Shown one piece after another: positions 50,341-60,203 of a DNA stretch of 64,000 bases. Source of the stretch: Streptomyces humidus (lineage in GTDB: Bacteria; Actinomycetota; Actinomycetes; Streptomycetales; Streptomycetaceae); contig NZ_BMTL01000016.1 of the NCBI RefSeq assembly GCF_014649655.1, positions 1 to 64,000 on the forward strand, read 5' to 3'. The stretch's first letter is position 1, and each line of letters opens with the position of its first letter. The position numbers were made by a program, and so were the translations under genes. Under the pieces are notes generated by a model, which searched no databases, had not been told where the DNA came from, and worked only from the letters and a program-made list of their open reading frames with translations.

Positions 50341-51135
50341 TCAGCTCAGCAGGTCCGGCTCACTGCGGCTGACGTCCTGCCACAGGGGCTGGTAGTTGAT
50401 CCACGCCACCAGGTCGCCGCCGAGCTGCTCCCGGGTCGCGACCGCCGCCCGGTGGTCGATCAGCACGGGCCTGCCCGCTGCCCGCGCGGTCAGCTGGACC
50501 TGGCTGGAGCGTTCCATGGAGACGAACCACCAGGCGGCCGCGTCGACGGAGTCGCCCACCGTCAGCAGCCCGTGGTTGCGCAGCACGAGCGCCTTGCGGG
50601 AGCCGAGCGCGGTCGCGATGCGCCGCCCCTCCTCCGCGTCGACGGCCACGCCGGTGTAGGCGTCGTAGAGGGCGTGGTCCTCGTAGAACGCGCAGCTCTC
50701 CTGGGTGAGCGGGTCGAGCAGCTCGCCGAGCGCGGCGAGGGCGCGGCCGTGGACGGAGTGGCAGTGGGCCACGGCGACGACGTCGGGGCGCGCGGCGTGC
50801 ACCTGGGCGTGCACCGTGAAGGCGGCCTGGTTGACGTGGTAGCGGCCCTCGACGACCTGCCCGTCGGCGTTGGCCAGGACCAGATCGCTGACGGTGACGT
50901 GCTTGAAGGACATGCCGAACGGGTTGACCCAGAAGCAGTCGCTGTATTCGGGGTCGCGGGCGGTGATGTGCCCCGAGACGCCGTCCTCGAAGCCGAGCCG
51001 TCCGAAGATCCGCACCGCGCCGGCCAGCCGTTCCTTTCGGTGCCGACGCTCGTCCTCCACCGATTCGTGCATCGGCGGCATCGCGAACTGCAGCCGGTCG
51101 GTGGGCAGCGGAGCAGGCGGCGTGGGCTGGTGCAT
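50341..51135 (-). CDS. Class II aldolase/adducin family protein
   Basis: This 264-aa cytosolic protein has the zinc-binding HCHSVHGRA (near residue 140), NHGLLTVG and the SGHITARDP opening typical of the fuculose-aldolase/adducin fold. Without sugar-specific context the substrate is unknown; members include aldolases and epimerases for sugar phosphates. I chose the ATG at 51135, which has GGAGG four bases upstream, over an upstream extension. Confidence 0.88.
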   Translation of the reverse strand: MHQPTPPAPLPTDRLQFAMPPMHESVEDERRHRKERLAGAVRIFGRLGFEDGVSGHITARDPEYSDCFWVNPFGMSFKHVTVSDLVLANADGQVVEGRYHVNQAAFTVHAQVHAARPDVVAVAHCHSVHGRALAALGELLDPLTQESCAFYEDHALYDAYTGVAVDAEEGRRIATALGSRKALVLRNHGLLTVGDSVDAAAWWFVSMERSSQVQLTARAAGRPVLIDHRAAVATREQLGGDLVAWINYQPLWQDVSRSEPDLLS

Positions 51136-51245
51136 CGGTCCTCCAGCACTGGGTTGCTTCACGACGCGGAAGTTACCGTCGGTCAGCGCAAAAGGGCAGA
51201 GCCGTTATGTAAAGATGACGATTTCCGTCACGTTCGGAGCACGTC

Positions 51246-51902
51246 TTGAGCATCGCCGCCCGCCACGTCACCGCCCTCATGCGTCAGATCGCCATGCGTG
51301 ACGCCATCGAGCTGGTCCACCCCTTCGCGGAGTTCCAGACGCTCGGCGCGCTGGCCTACATAGCCGAGTGCTACGGCTTCCGGTACTCGAACGTGCGTCT
51401 CGTCGGCAAGCACCGGATCCTCCACGTCCAACTGGTCCGCGACCTCGACCCGGCGGCGCGGCAGCGGGCCGCGGCGAACGTGGCCGCGTTCCCCGACCCG
51501 GGGCCGGACCGGCCGGTGCCGGGCATGTACCTGGGTTCGCTCACACCGGTCCCCGAGGCCCGGGCGGACGTCGACCTGATCACCGCGCTCATCCGCTACG
51601 ACGCCTTCGGAGCGGCCGCCAACCGCAGACAGCTGCAGTTCGTCGGATGGGGCTCGGGGGCGCTGTTCCTGCTGATGGCCGCGCTGACCGGCGTGTACGC
51701 GGTGCTGCTCCCGCTCGCCGTGCTGATGCCGGCGTTCGTGCTGGGCGCTCTGCGGGTGAACCGGATGCGACGCGCGAAGCTGGCCCGACAGCTCGCGGCG
51801 GCCGGCTGCACGCCGGTGCGGGACGGGGCAGGGGTGGAACGGTACGTCCGGCCGGCGCCGACGCCCTACGGAACCCCGTACGGCACACCTCAGGGATTCT
51901 GA
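51246..51902 (+). CDS. Hypothetical protein with two C-terminal membrane helices
   Basis: This 218-aa protein has a soluble N-terminal domain of about 130 residues and two adjacent hydrophobic segments (GALFLLMAALTGVYAVLLPLAVLMPAFVLG, about 140-170). A basic tail ends in repeats PYGTPYGTPQGF. I recognise no family. The TTG start is supported by GGAG six bases upstream; it is divergent from the aldolase gene. Confidence 0.6.
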   Translation: MSIAARHVTALMRQIAMRDAIELVHPFAEFQTLGALAYIAECYGFRYSNVRLVGKHRILHVQLVRDLDPAARQRAAANVAAFPDPGPDRPVPGMYLGSLTPVPEARADVDLITALIRYDAFGAAANRRQLQFVGWGSGALFLLMAALTGVYAVLLPLAVLMPAFVLGALRVNRMRRAKLARQLAAAGCTPVRDGAGVERYVRPAPTPYGTPYGTPQGF

Positions 51903-51961
51903 AGGCGTCGGCGGGCGGAACACCGACACAAGATGTCCGGTATCGGGGTCACACTCGCTGT

Positions 51962-52453
51962 ATGACACCGAGTCGTCGCGCCCCGGAGAACTGGGCCGAT
52001 TTCGCCGAGGCGGAGCCCGAGTTCGCGAAGACCGTCGAGGACCGCTTCGGCGCGTTCACCCACCACGTCCTGGCGACCCTGCGCAAGGACGGCTCCCCGC
52101 GCACCTGCGGCATCGAGGTCCGTTTCCTCGCCGGCGAGCTGTGGTTGGGCATGATGCCGGACTCGCTCAAGGCCCTCGACCTGCGCCGGGACCCCCGCTT
52201 CTGCCTCCAGGCCAACCCGGGCGAGGGCACCGGGATGGGCGGGGGCGACGTACGGATCGCGGGGCGGGCGCTCGAGGTGGCGGACGGCGCGGCGAAGGCC
52301 GCGTACGTGGCAGAGGTGGAACCGCCTCAGCCGTTCCACCTCTTCCGCACCGAGCTGACGGAGGTCGTACGGACCTACGTCGAGGACGACACGTATCTGG
52401 TCACCCGGGTCTGGCGGCCCGGAGCGCCGGTGCGGACCCTCAGACGCACCTGA
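51962..52453 (+). CDS. Pyridoxamine 5'-phosphate oxidase-family protein
   Basis: This 163-aa flavin- or deazaflavin-binding split-barrel protein resembles the PPOX family (HHVLATLRKDGSPRTCGIEVRF, then LDLRRDPRFCLQ). Actinobacteria hold many such proteins, often F420-dependent; the substrate is not predictable. The ATG lies 59 bases after the previous stop with no obvious ribosome site, so it may be leaderless. Its stop codon starts a 23-24 bp tandem repeat. Confidence 0.85.
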   Translation: MTPSRRAPENWADFAEAEPEFAKTVEDRFGAFTHHVLATLRKDGSPRTCGIEVRFLAGELWLGMMPDSLKALDLRRDPRFCLQANPGEGTGMGGGDVRIAGRALEVADGAAKAAYVAEVEPPQPFHLFRTELTEVVRTYVEDDTYLVTRVWRPGAPVRTLRRT

Positions 52454-52514
52454 GCCCTCCCGCCGGACGCACCTGAAACCCTCCCGCCCGACGCACCCGA
52501 CCCCTCCCTTCCGG
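52444..52514. repeat. 23-24 bp tandem repeat across the PPOX stop codon, three copies
   Basis: Units at 52444, 52467 and 52491 begin ACGCACC(T/C)GA. Unit 1 contains the last codons and TGA of the PPOX gene. Unit 2 repeats ACGCACCTGA exactly; unit 3 has one change. Confidence 0.9.
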
Positions 52515-52520
52515 AAGGGA

Positions 52521-54101
<1,581 letters not shown>

Positions 54102-54214
54102 GGGGGCCTTCCGGCGGTTCGGGCGGGGTCTCTGTGCTGGCCAATTCTACCGAGAGCGGACGTGGCGCCGTCCCGGCTCCGGAGCCGGCCCCGCGTCTCA
54201 GGATGCGAACCGGC

Positions 54215-54243
54215 TTGGACCGTGCCCGGCGCGCCTGCATACT
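54215..54243 (+). promoter_or_regulatory. Promoter of the chorismate mutase leader
   Basis: TTGGAC (54215-54220), 17 bases, then CATACT (54238-54243). Each hexamer matches four of six consensus positions. Transcription would start at about 54250, the A of the leader-peptide ATG, implying leaderless translation of the leader. Confidence 0.55.
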
Positions 54244-54249
54244 GGCCGC

Positions 54250-54321
54250 ATGCTTTCGCACGCGACCTTCGTCTTTACCTATGGCATCCGGCCCGCCGGC
54301 TGCCATGGTCGTGTTGCTTGA
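54250..54321 (+). CDS. Leader peptide of chorismate mutase (Phe/Tyr attenuator)
   Basis: This 23-codon ORF contains Phe-Val-Phe-Thr-Tyr at residues 7-11. Three of its codons, CTT, TTT and TAT, are rare in high-GC Streptomyces. A strong terminator hairpin follows 21 bases after the stop. Ribosome stalling at Phe or Tyr codons when those amino acids are scarce would decide between antitermination and termination. Chorismate mutase makes prephenate, the precursor of exactly those two amino acids, which supports the reading. Confidence 0.75.
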   Translation: MLSHATFVFTYGIRPAGCHGRVA

Positions 54322-54341
54322 GCTGCTGACAAGCGACTTTC

Positions 54342-54385
54342 CAGGCGCCCCGGGCCGACAAGGCCCGGGGCGCCTGTCGTTTTCC
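54342..54385 (+). terminator. Attenuator terminator upstream of chorismate mutase
   Basis: A perfect 15-base stem (CAGGCGCCCCGGGCC and its complement) with loop GACAA is followed by TCGTTTTCC. It lies between the leader peptide and the structural gene. A competing helix is possible between CGGCCCG (54289-54295, in the leader) and CGGGCCG (54351-54357, in the terminator stem), which would be the antiterminator. Confidence 0.8.
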
Positions 54386-54435
54386 TCCCGGGTCCTGTCG
54401 CAACCGAGGCGGCGCACACCCCTACAGGAGCCCCC

Positions 54436-54717
54436 ATGACCGCCATCGACGTGACCGGCGCCCGTACCTCCGAGGCCGCCGACGTGATCACCGGCGCCCG
54501 TGAGCGCATCGACGCGCTCGACGACCGGATCATCGGCCTGATCCAGGAACGGATGGCCGTCTCGGCCGTCGTCCAGGAGGCGCGGATCACCTCCGGCGGC
54601 CGGCGGGTGAACCTCTCGCGCGAGCTGGAGATCCTCGCCCACTACCGGGACGCGCTGGGCCGGCCCGGCACGGCCCTGGCGATGACGCTGCTCGAACTGT
54701 GCCGGGGACGCGTGTGA
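54436..54717 (+). CDS. Chorismate mutase, AroQ type
   Basis: This 93-aa enzyme rearranges chorismate to prephenate for Phe and Tyr synthesis. The AroQ fold shows in RERIDALDDRIIGLIQERMAVSAVVQEARI (catalytic Arg/Lys-type residues) and RELEILAHYRDALG. Stand-alone size is typical of actinobacterial AroQ. It lies 114 bases downstream of an attenuator leader peptide. Confidence 0.9.
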   Translation: MTAIDVTGARTSEAADVITGARERIDALDDRIIGLIQERMAVSAVVQEARITSGGRRVNLSRELEILAHYRDALGRPGTALAMTLLELCRGRV

Positions 54718-55403
54718 CGTCGGGCGTCAGTTCGGCCGCCGTCTCACCCGTACGGCGCGTGACCGGCGCCCCTGCCGCGTCGTTGGTTCCGGTGTCCGCT
54801 CCAGCCAGGGGCGGATCCGGAAGAACCACGCGTGGCTCGCTGGGGCGATGAGACGAACGGATCGTGCCGTGCGTCGTGGGACCTCGCTCCGAAAGGGACC
54901 GGACGGCAGGGGACAGCAGCCCGGTCACCTAGAGAACGGTCGGTCTCGGGGACGCCCGGGACCGACCGGCGGAAAACGCAGAAATGCACAAGGGCCGGGT
55001 CAAACGGTTGCGGGGGCCGTGTTCATCCAGCACGATGCGTAGAAAGTCCCCGAACGACCTCAAGTCCTTCTTCGGGCGACGACGCCCCCGCGCGCGTCCC
55101 CTTCCTTCACCACCAGAGGTCCGGACCAGCGGCGCAACCCCCCGGCGCCGCTCCCAGGCACCGGCGCTGCCCTGACGCCGGTGCTGACGATAAAGAAGGG
55201 CCCCGCGGATCCGTCCCGCGGGGCCCTTCGTCATGTCCGGGGCCGCTCCGCCCCGAGCCGGCGACCAGGTGTGACGCGGGCCACATAAAGATCCTGTGAG
55301 GCGGTACAACTGTTCCCCCCGGTCGCCGGTCACACCTTGCGAAACCGGGCCCACTCCCACCCCCATGCGGAAGGCCTCTCCACACCGATACGCCGAGGTC
55401 TTC
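54718..55403. other. 680-base region without a credible gene
   Basis: I see no protein gene with Streptomyces-like codon use here. It contains a strong hairpin (55195-55229) and the leader of the LAxTG protein gene (GAGG ribosome site at about 55395). A minus-strand frame near 55000-55100 reads like protein for about 30 residues, but its codons are A/T-ending and it lacks a start site. Confidence 0.5.
55195..55229. terminator. Hairpin terminator
   Basis: GAAGGGCCCCGCGG and its complement make a perfect 14-base stem with a 7-base loop. It probably ends the chorismate mutase transcript. Confidence 0.75.
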
Positions 55404-56453
55404 ATGAAGCTTCGCCGCACGGTGGTCGCCATGGCCGCGACCGCCGTCATCGCACCGCTCACCCTGCTGTCCGCGCCCGCCGCCTTCGCGGAGAGCGACG
55501 AGACGGCCTCGGCGACAGCGTCCGCGACGGAGAGCACCACATCCAGCCCTTCGACGTCGGAGGAGGGCCAGAGCGCCTCCGGCACGCCGACGGGCGCCGG
55601 CTCGGCCTCCTCGTCGTCCGGCTCTTCCGACACGGACGCCCTGCAGGCGTCCGGCTCGCCGACCGGCAGCCCGAGCGGCTCCGCCTCCTCGTCCGCCTCG
55701 GGGACGTCCACCGCGAGCCCGTCGGCGAGCGGGAGCGAAGACCCGTTCGACCCGTACCAGGACTGCAAGTCCTTCGACCTGGACGAGAAGCTCACGGCCG
55801 AGATCAAGGGGCTGCCGAGCAAGATCGTCGCCGGTTCGGGCTGGCACGACTTCGAGTTCGTCGTCGACAACGACTCCGACCAGGACCTGAAGAACGTGTA
55901 CATCGACGCGTTCATGGAGTACGGCGACGAGACCGACACCCTGCTGTCCGAGGGCCTCGCCGTCATCCAGGTCAAGGAAGACGGCAAGTGGACCAGCGGC
56001 TACCAGGACTCCTACGAGGGCGAGAACGGCAAGCAGGTCGTCACGGGCTCCTTCGTGGGACTGCTGGACACCCTGGAGAAGAACTCCTCGACGTCCCTCG
56101 ACCTGCGGGTGAAGGTCAAGGCGTCCGCCCCGGCGGGCTCCTCGTTCGCCCTGAGCGAGGCCATCTACGCCGGTCAGGGCTCCGCCTGCTACGGCAACGG
56201 TGACGCCTACGACGTCCAGATCGTCGCGGCCGGCGGCAAGGCCGACGGCGCGGGCGACGCCAAGCCGAACGGCGACAAGCCCACCGACGGCGTCAAGGCA
56301 CAGGGCGGCGCCAAGCCGATCAGCGGCAGCCTCGCCTCCACCGGTTCGGACTCGGCGCTGCCGATGATCGGGCTGGTCGGCGGCGTCGCCGTCGTCGCCG
56401 GTGCGGGAGCGGTGTTCGCCGCGCGTCGCCGCAAGGCCGGGGCGCACGCGTAA
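55404..56453 (+). CDS. LAxTG-anchored surface protein with Ser-rich stalk
   Basis: This 349-aa protein is exported by a signal peptide (cleavage after APAAFA, near residue 28). A Ser/Thr/Gly stalk follows (about 30-115), then a compact domain (about 120-275) with two Cys. The C-terminal sortase signal is LASTG, a hydrophobic helix and RRRKAGAHA. LAxTG is the class E sortase motif of Streptomyces, as used by chaplins. I chose the ATG at 55404 behind GAGG; the upstream frame is unlike a signal peptide. The binding target is unknown. Confidence 0.88.
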   Translation: MKLRRTVVAMAATAVIAPLTLLSAPAAFAESDETASATASATESTTSSPSTSEEGQSASGTPTGAGSASSSSGSSDTDALQASGSPTGSPSGSASSSASGTSTASPSASGSEDPFDPYQDCKSFDLDEKLTAEIKGLPSKIVAGSGWHDFEFVVDNDSDQDLKNVYIDAFMEYGDETDTLLSEGLAVIQVKEDGKWTSGYQDSYEGENGKQVVTGSFVGLLDTLEKNSSTSLDLRVKVKASAPAGSSFALSEAIYAGQGSACYGNGDAYDVQIVAAGGKADGAGDAKPNGDKPTDGVKAQGGAKPISGSLASTGSDSALPMIGLVGGVAVVAGAGAVFAARRRKAGAHA

Positions 56454-56463
56454 CACGTCACCA

Positions 56464-56519
56464 GGACAAGGCGAAGGGACCTGCGCTCGGAGGGGGGCGC
56501 AGGTCCCTTCGCCTTGTCC
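56464..56519. terminator. Very strong 23-bp hairpin terminator between converging genes
   Basis: A perfect 23-base inverted repeat beginning GGACAAGGCGAAGGGACC with a 10-base loop lies 11 bases after the LAxTG gene and 54 bases from the stop of the converging GMC oxidoreductase gene. It is the longest perfect stem in the window. Confidence 0.92.
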
Positions 56520-56572
56520 GGACCCCGCCTTGTCCGGACCTCGGTCCGGACCGGGCGCGGTGCGCCCGCGGT

Positions 56573-58357
56573 CTACCGCTCGGGCGGCGGGACCGCCGGC
56601 ATTCCCAGGAACTGCAGGCGCAGCGCGCCGAACGCCTCCGCGGGCACCACCGGGCTGACCGGCGCGACCGGCTTCAGCCGCTCGTACGCCGCCCCCTGCG
56701 CGGGACGCGGGTCCGCCTCGCCCTTGTTCGGCCAGAACGACATCGCCCGCTCGGCCTGGGCGGTGATGGTGAGCGACGGGTTCACGCCGAGGTTCGCCGA
56801 GACCGCGGCGCCGTCGACGACGGAGATCCCGGGGTGGCCGTAGAGGCGGTGGTAGGGGTCGATGACGCCGGTCTCGCGGGAGTCGCCGATCGGGCAGCCG
56901 CCGAGGAAGTGCGCGGTGAGCGGGGTGCCGATCAGCTCGCCCACGTTGGAGCCGGCGAAGCCGTTGATGTCGGCGGCGAGGGCGGAGGCGGCCTGTGAAG
57001 CGGCCTTGATCTGCTTGGGGTTGGGGGCGCCATGGCCCTGACGCGCCGTCAGCAGCCCCTTGCCGACGCCCGCCGGCTTGAGGTACGTCGTCAGCGAGTT
57101 GTCCAGTGACTGCATCACCAGGCCGATGATCGTCCGCTCCGACCAGCGGCGGTTGGAGAGCGAGCGCAGCACGAGGAGCGGGTGGCGGACGGCGTTCGCG
57201 AGCCAGCCGGCCACCCTCGACGAGCCCTCCGCGTACGGCACCTGGAGGATCGACAGGCTGCCCATGGAGTTGGAGCCCCGGCCGTAGCGCACCGGCTCGA
57301 TGTGGGTGTTCTCGTCCGGGTGGATGGACGAGGTGATGGCGACGCCGCGCGTGAAGTCGGCCCTGGGCGCGCCGGTCGCCTTGCGATAGCGGCGGTCGTC
57401 GGTCTGGGCGCCGACCAGCGCCTCGGAGTTGGTACGGGTCAGATATCCCAACCGGTCGGAAAGGTAGGGGAGTTGACGACCCTCCTTCATCCGGTGCAGC
57501 AGGGTCTGGGTGCCGTAGGTGCCGGCCGCGAGGACGACCCGGCGCGCCTTGAAGACCCTGCCGGTCGCCTTGCTCCTGCGGCGGGCGTCGGTGGGGAGGG
57601 TGGCGATCGCGTAGCCGCCCTGCGAGTCGTCCGTGACGGAGACGACCGTCGTCAGGGGGTGGACGACCGCGCCCGCCTTCTCGGCGAGGTGCAGGTAGTT
57701 CTCGTTGAGGGTGTTCTTGGCCCCGTGCCGGCAGCCGGTCATGCACTCGCCGCACTCGAGGCAGGCCTTGCGGGCCGGTCCCGCGCCGCCGAAGTAGGGG
57801 TCGGCGACCTGCTCCCCCGGCCTGGCCTTCGCCGTGCCGTCGGCGTCCTCGCCGTCGCCGAAGAACACCCCGACCGGCGCCGGATGGAAGGTGTCGCCGA
57901 CGCCCATCCGTTCCGCGGCCGCCTTCAGATGCACGTCGGAGGGGGTCGTCGTCGGGTTGAGCCGTACGCCCAGCATGCGGCGCGCCTGGTCGTAGTAGGG
58001 CGTGAGCTCCTGCTGCCAGTCGGTGATGTCCCGCCACTGGGGGTCGTCGAAGAAGGGCTTCGGCGGGACGTAGAGGGTGTTGGCGTAGTTGAGCGAGCCG
58101 CCGCCCACACCCGCGCCGGCCAGGACCATGACGTCGCCCAGCAGATGGATGCGCTGGATGCCGTAGAGGCCGAGCCTGGGGGCCCAGAGGTAGTTCTTCA
58201 GGTCCCAGGAGTTCCTGGGGAGCGACTCCGGGGTGAAGCGGCGGCCGGCCTCCAGGACACCGACGGTGTAACCCTTCTCCGTCAGGCGCAGGGCGGTCAC
58301 GGAACCGCCGAAGCCGGATCCGACGACGATGACGTCGTAGTCGTAGGCGTCCTGGGA
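56573..58357 (-). CDS. GMC oxidoreductase, ChoD/cholesterol-oxidase-like
   Basis: This 594-aa FAD enzyme has VVGSGFGGSVTALRL near its N-terminus and a Cys-rich segment ARKACLECGECMTGCRHGAK (near residue 205). It also has HFLGGCPIGDS and the C-terminal VVDGAAVSANLGVNPSLTITAQAERA. This layout matches ChoD-type GMC oxidoreductases of actinobacteria, named for sterols though often acting elsewhere. The GTG at 58357 has GAGGAGAG just upstream. It follows the aldehyde dehydrogenase gene by 32 bases and forms an operon with it. Confidence 0.88.
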   Translation of the reverse strand, partial: SQDAYDYDVIVVGSGFGGSVTALRLTEKGYTVGVLEAGRRFTPESLPRNSWDLKNYLWAPRLGLYGIQRIHLLGDVMVLAGAGVGGGSLNYANTLYVPPKPFFDDPQWRDITDWQQELTPYYDQARRMLGVRLNPTTTPSDVHLKAAAERMGVGDTFHPAPVGVFFGDGEDADGTAKARPGEQVADPYFGGAGPARKACLECGECMTGCRHGAKNTLNENYLHLAEKAGAVVHPLTTVVSVTDDSQGGYAIATLPTDARRRSKATGRVFKARRVVLAAGTYGTQTLLHRMKEGRQLPYLSDRLGYLTRTNSEALVGAQTDDRRYRKATGAPRADFTRGVAITSSIHPDENTHIEPVRYGRGSNSMGSLSILQVPYAEGSSRVAGWLANAVRHPLLVLRSLSNRRWSERTIIGLVMQSLDNSLTTYLKPAGVGKGLLTARQGHGAPNPKQIKAASQAASALAADINGFAGSNVGELIGTPLTAHFLGGCPIGDSRETGVIDPYHRLYGHPGISVVDGAAVSANLGVNPSLTITAQAERAMSFWPNKGEADPRPAQGAAYERLKPVAPVSPVVPAEAFGALRLQFLGMPAVPPPER

Positions 58358-58389
58358 CACGTGCTCTCCTCGTCGAGAACGGGTGGGAT

Positions 58390-60015
58390 TCAGCGCAACC
58401 TCAGTGCCTTCATCACCTTCAGGCTGGTGCTCATGAACCGGGCGTACTTCTCGTCGTCCATGCCGAGGGCGGGCGCCATCGGCAGGAGGCGCTGCTGGGC
58501 CACCGTCTGGGCCTCGGTGTATTTGAGGATGCCCTCGGAGCCGTGGCGGCGGCCGAGCCCGGAGTCCTTCATGCCGCCCATCGGGGACTGGACGCTGCCG
58601 TAGGCCGAGGCGTAGCCCTCGTTCACGTTCACCGTGCCGGCCCGCACCCGGGAGGCGACCTCCCGGCCGCGGCGGCCGTCCTTCGTCCACACCGACGAGT
58701 TCAGGCCGTACGGCGTGGAGTTGGCCAGCTCGATCGCCTCGTCGTCGGTCGCGAAGCGGTAGATCGAGACGACCGGGCCGAAGGTCTCCTCGGTGCACAC
58801 CGACATCGGCTCCGTGACGCCGTCGAGGATGGTCGGCTCGAAGAAGTACGGGCCGACGTCGGGGCGTGCGACGCCGCCGGCGACGACCTTCGCGCCCTTG
58901 GCCACGGCCTCCTCGACGTGCCGGGTCACCGTCTCCAGCTGGCGTTCGCCGACCAGGGAGCCCATGTCGGCGCCGTAGGCCAGCGAGGTGCCGAGGCGCA
59001 TGGCCCGGGTCCGGGCGGCGAAGCGCTCGACGAAGGCGTCCGCTATCGACTCGTGGACGTACAGCCGCTCGATGGAGATGCAGAGCTGACCGGCCGAGGA
59101 GAAGCAGGCGCGCACGGCGCCGGCCGCGGCCTTCTCCACGTCGGCGTCCTCCAGGACCAGCATGGCGTTCTTGCCGCCGAGCTCGAGGGAGACGCCGACG
59201 AGCCGGGCGGCGGCGCCCTGGGCGACCTCGCGGCCGGTGCGGGTGGAGCCGGTGAAGGAGACGTAGTCGGCGTGCCGGACGACCTCGGGGCCGACGACGG
59301 GACCCTCGCCCAGGACGACCTGGAAGACGTCGGCGGGCAGACCGGCCTCGACGAGCAGGTCACGGGCCCACAGGGCGGTCAGGCAGGTCTCCGTGTCGGG
59401 CTTCATGACGACGGCGTTGCCCGCGACGAACGCCGGCAGCGCGTCGCCCACCGACAGCTCCAGCGGGTAGTTCCACGGGGCGATCTGGCCCACGACCCCG
59501 CGCGGGTGGCGCAGCTCGGTGACCTTCGTGAGGGTCGGCATGGCCCCGGCGTGCCGCTTGGGGCGCAGATAGGCGGGAGCCTTGCGGCCGTAGTGGCGGG
59601 CGGCCACGGCGACGGCCTGCACCTCCTCGTGGGCGTGCAGACGGGCCTTGCCGGTCTCCAGCTGGATGAGGTCGAGCACCTCGGCCTGGCGTTCCAGCAC
59701 CAGGTCGTGGAAGCGGAGCAGGACGGCGGCGCGTTCCCGGACCGGCGTCTTCGCCCAGACCGTCTGGGCGGCGCGGGCCGACTCGTAGGCCTTGAGTACG
59801 TCCTCGGGGGTGGACTCGGGCAGGTCGGCGAGCTTCTCGCCGGTGAACGGCGTGTGGTTGGCCGTCCGGCCCGAGCCGGTCACGCCCTTGGTGAGCTGGG
59901 CGACCAGCTCCGGGGTCACCACGTCGGCGGCGGTGCGGACGCCGGTGGGGGTGGGGGCGAGGGGGTTCGTGCCGGTCTTTGCCGGTGCCTTCTCCGGGGC
60001 CTGCGAGTCCGTCAT
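58390..60015 (-). CDS. Aldehyde dehydrogenase, succinate-semialdehyde dehydrogenase-like
   Basis: This 541-aa enzyme has the ALDH motifs PWNYPLEL, LELGGKN (catalytic Glu) and SSAGQLC (catalytic Cys). It resembles the NADP-dependent GabD2-type succinate-semialdehyde dehydrogenases of actinobacteria. The paired downstream GMC oxidoreductase suggests an alcohol-to-acid route, so the natural aldehyde could be different. The leader contains GCCGGTAAT and ATTCACCGGC, an imperfect inverted repeat at about 60055-60077. Confidence 0.85.
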   Translation of the reverse strand: MTDSQAPEKAPAKTGTNPLAPTPTGVRTAADVVTPELVAQLTKGVTGSGRTANHTPFTGEKLADLPESTPEDVLKAYESARAAQTVWAKTPVRERAAVLLRFHDLVLERQAEVLDLIQLETGKARLHAHEEVQAVAVAARHYGRKAPAYLRPKRHAGAMPTLTKVTELRHPRGVVGQIAPWNYPLELSVGDALPAFVAGNAVVMKPDTETCLTALWARDLLVEAGLPADVFQVVLGEGPVVGPEVVRHADYVSFTGSTRTGREVAQGAAARLVGVSLELGGKNAMLVLEDADVEKAAAGAVRACFSSAGQLCISIERLYVHESIADAFVERFAARTRAMRLGTSLAYGADMGSLVGERQLETVTRHVEEAVAKGAKVVAGGVARPDVGPYFFEPTILDGVTEPMSVCTEETFGPVVSIYRFATDDEAIELANSTPYGLNSSVWTKDGRRGREVASRVRAGTVNVNEGYASAYGSVQSPMGGMKDSGLGRRHGSEGILKYTEAQTVAQQRLLPMAPALGMDDEKYARFMSTSLKVMKALRLR

Positions 60016-60203
60016 GAGGCGCAGGGTATGACGTGCGGAGGACTTTGGGTACCCGCCGGTAATAGAGATTCACCGGCCGCACACATGACGCCAGCGTTCA
60101 CTGGCAACAAACCCGCTGATCAGGGCATCGGGCCCGGCGCTCACCGGTGATTTCCGCCACGCGCGATCTCCGGACGGTTGTCGTCGGGGGCGGCCCGCGG
60201 GCC

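Noticed and set aside
54929..55110. A minus-strand stretch that reads RSFGDFLRIVLDEHGPRN
   Set aside because: It looks protein-like for about 30 residues, but codons such as TTG, CTA, TTT, ATT and TCT are unlike Streptomyces genes and no start or ribosome site is evident.
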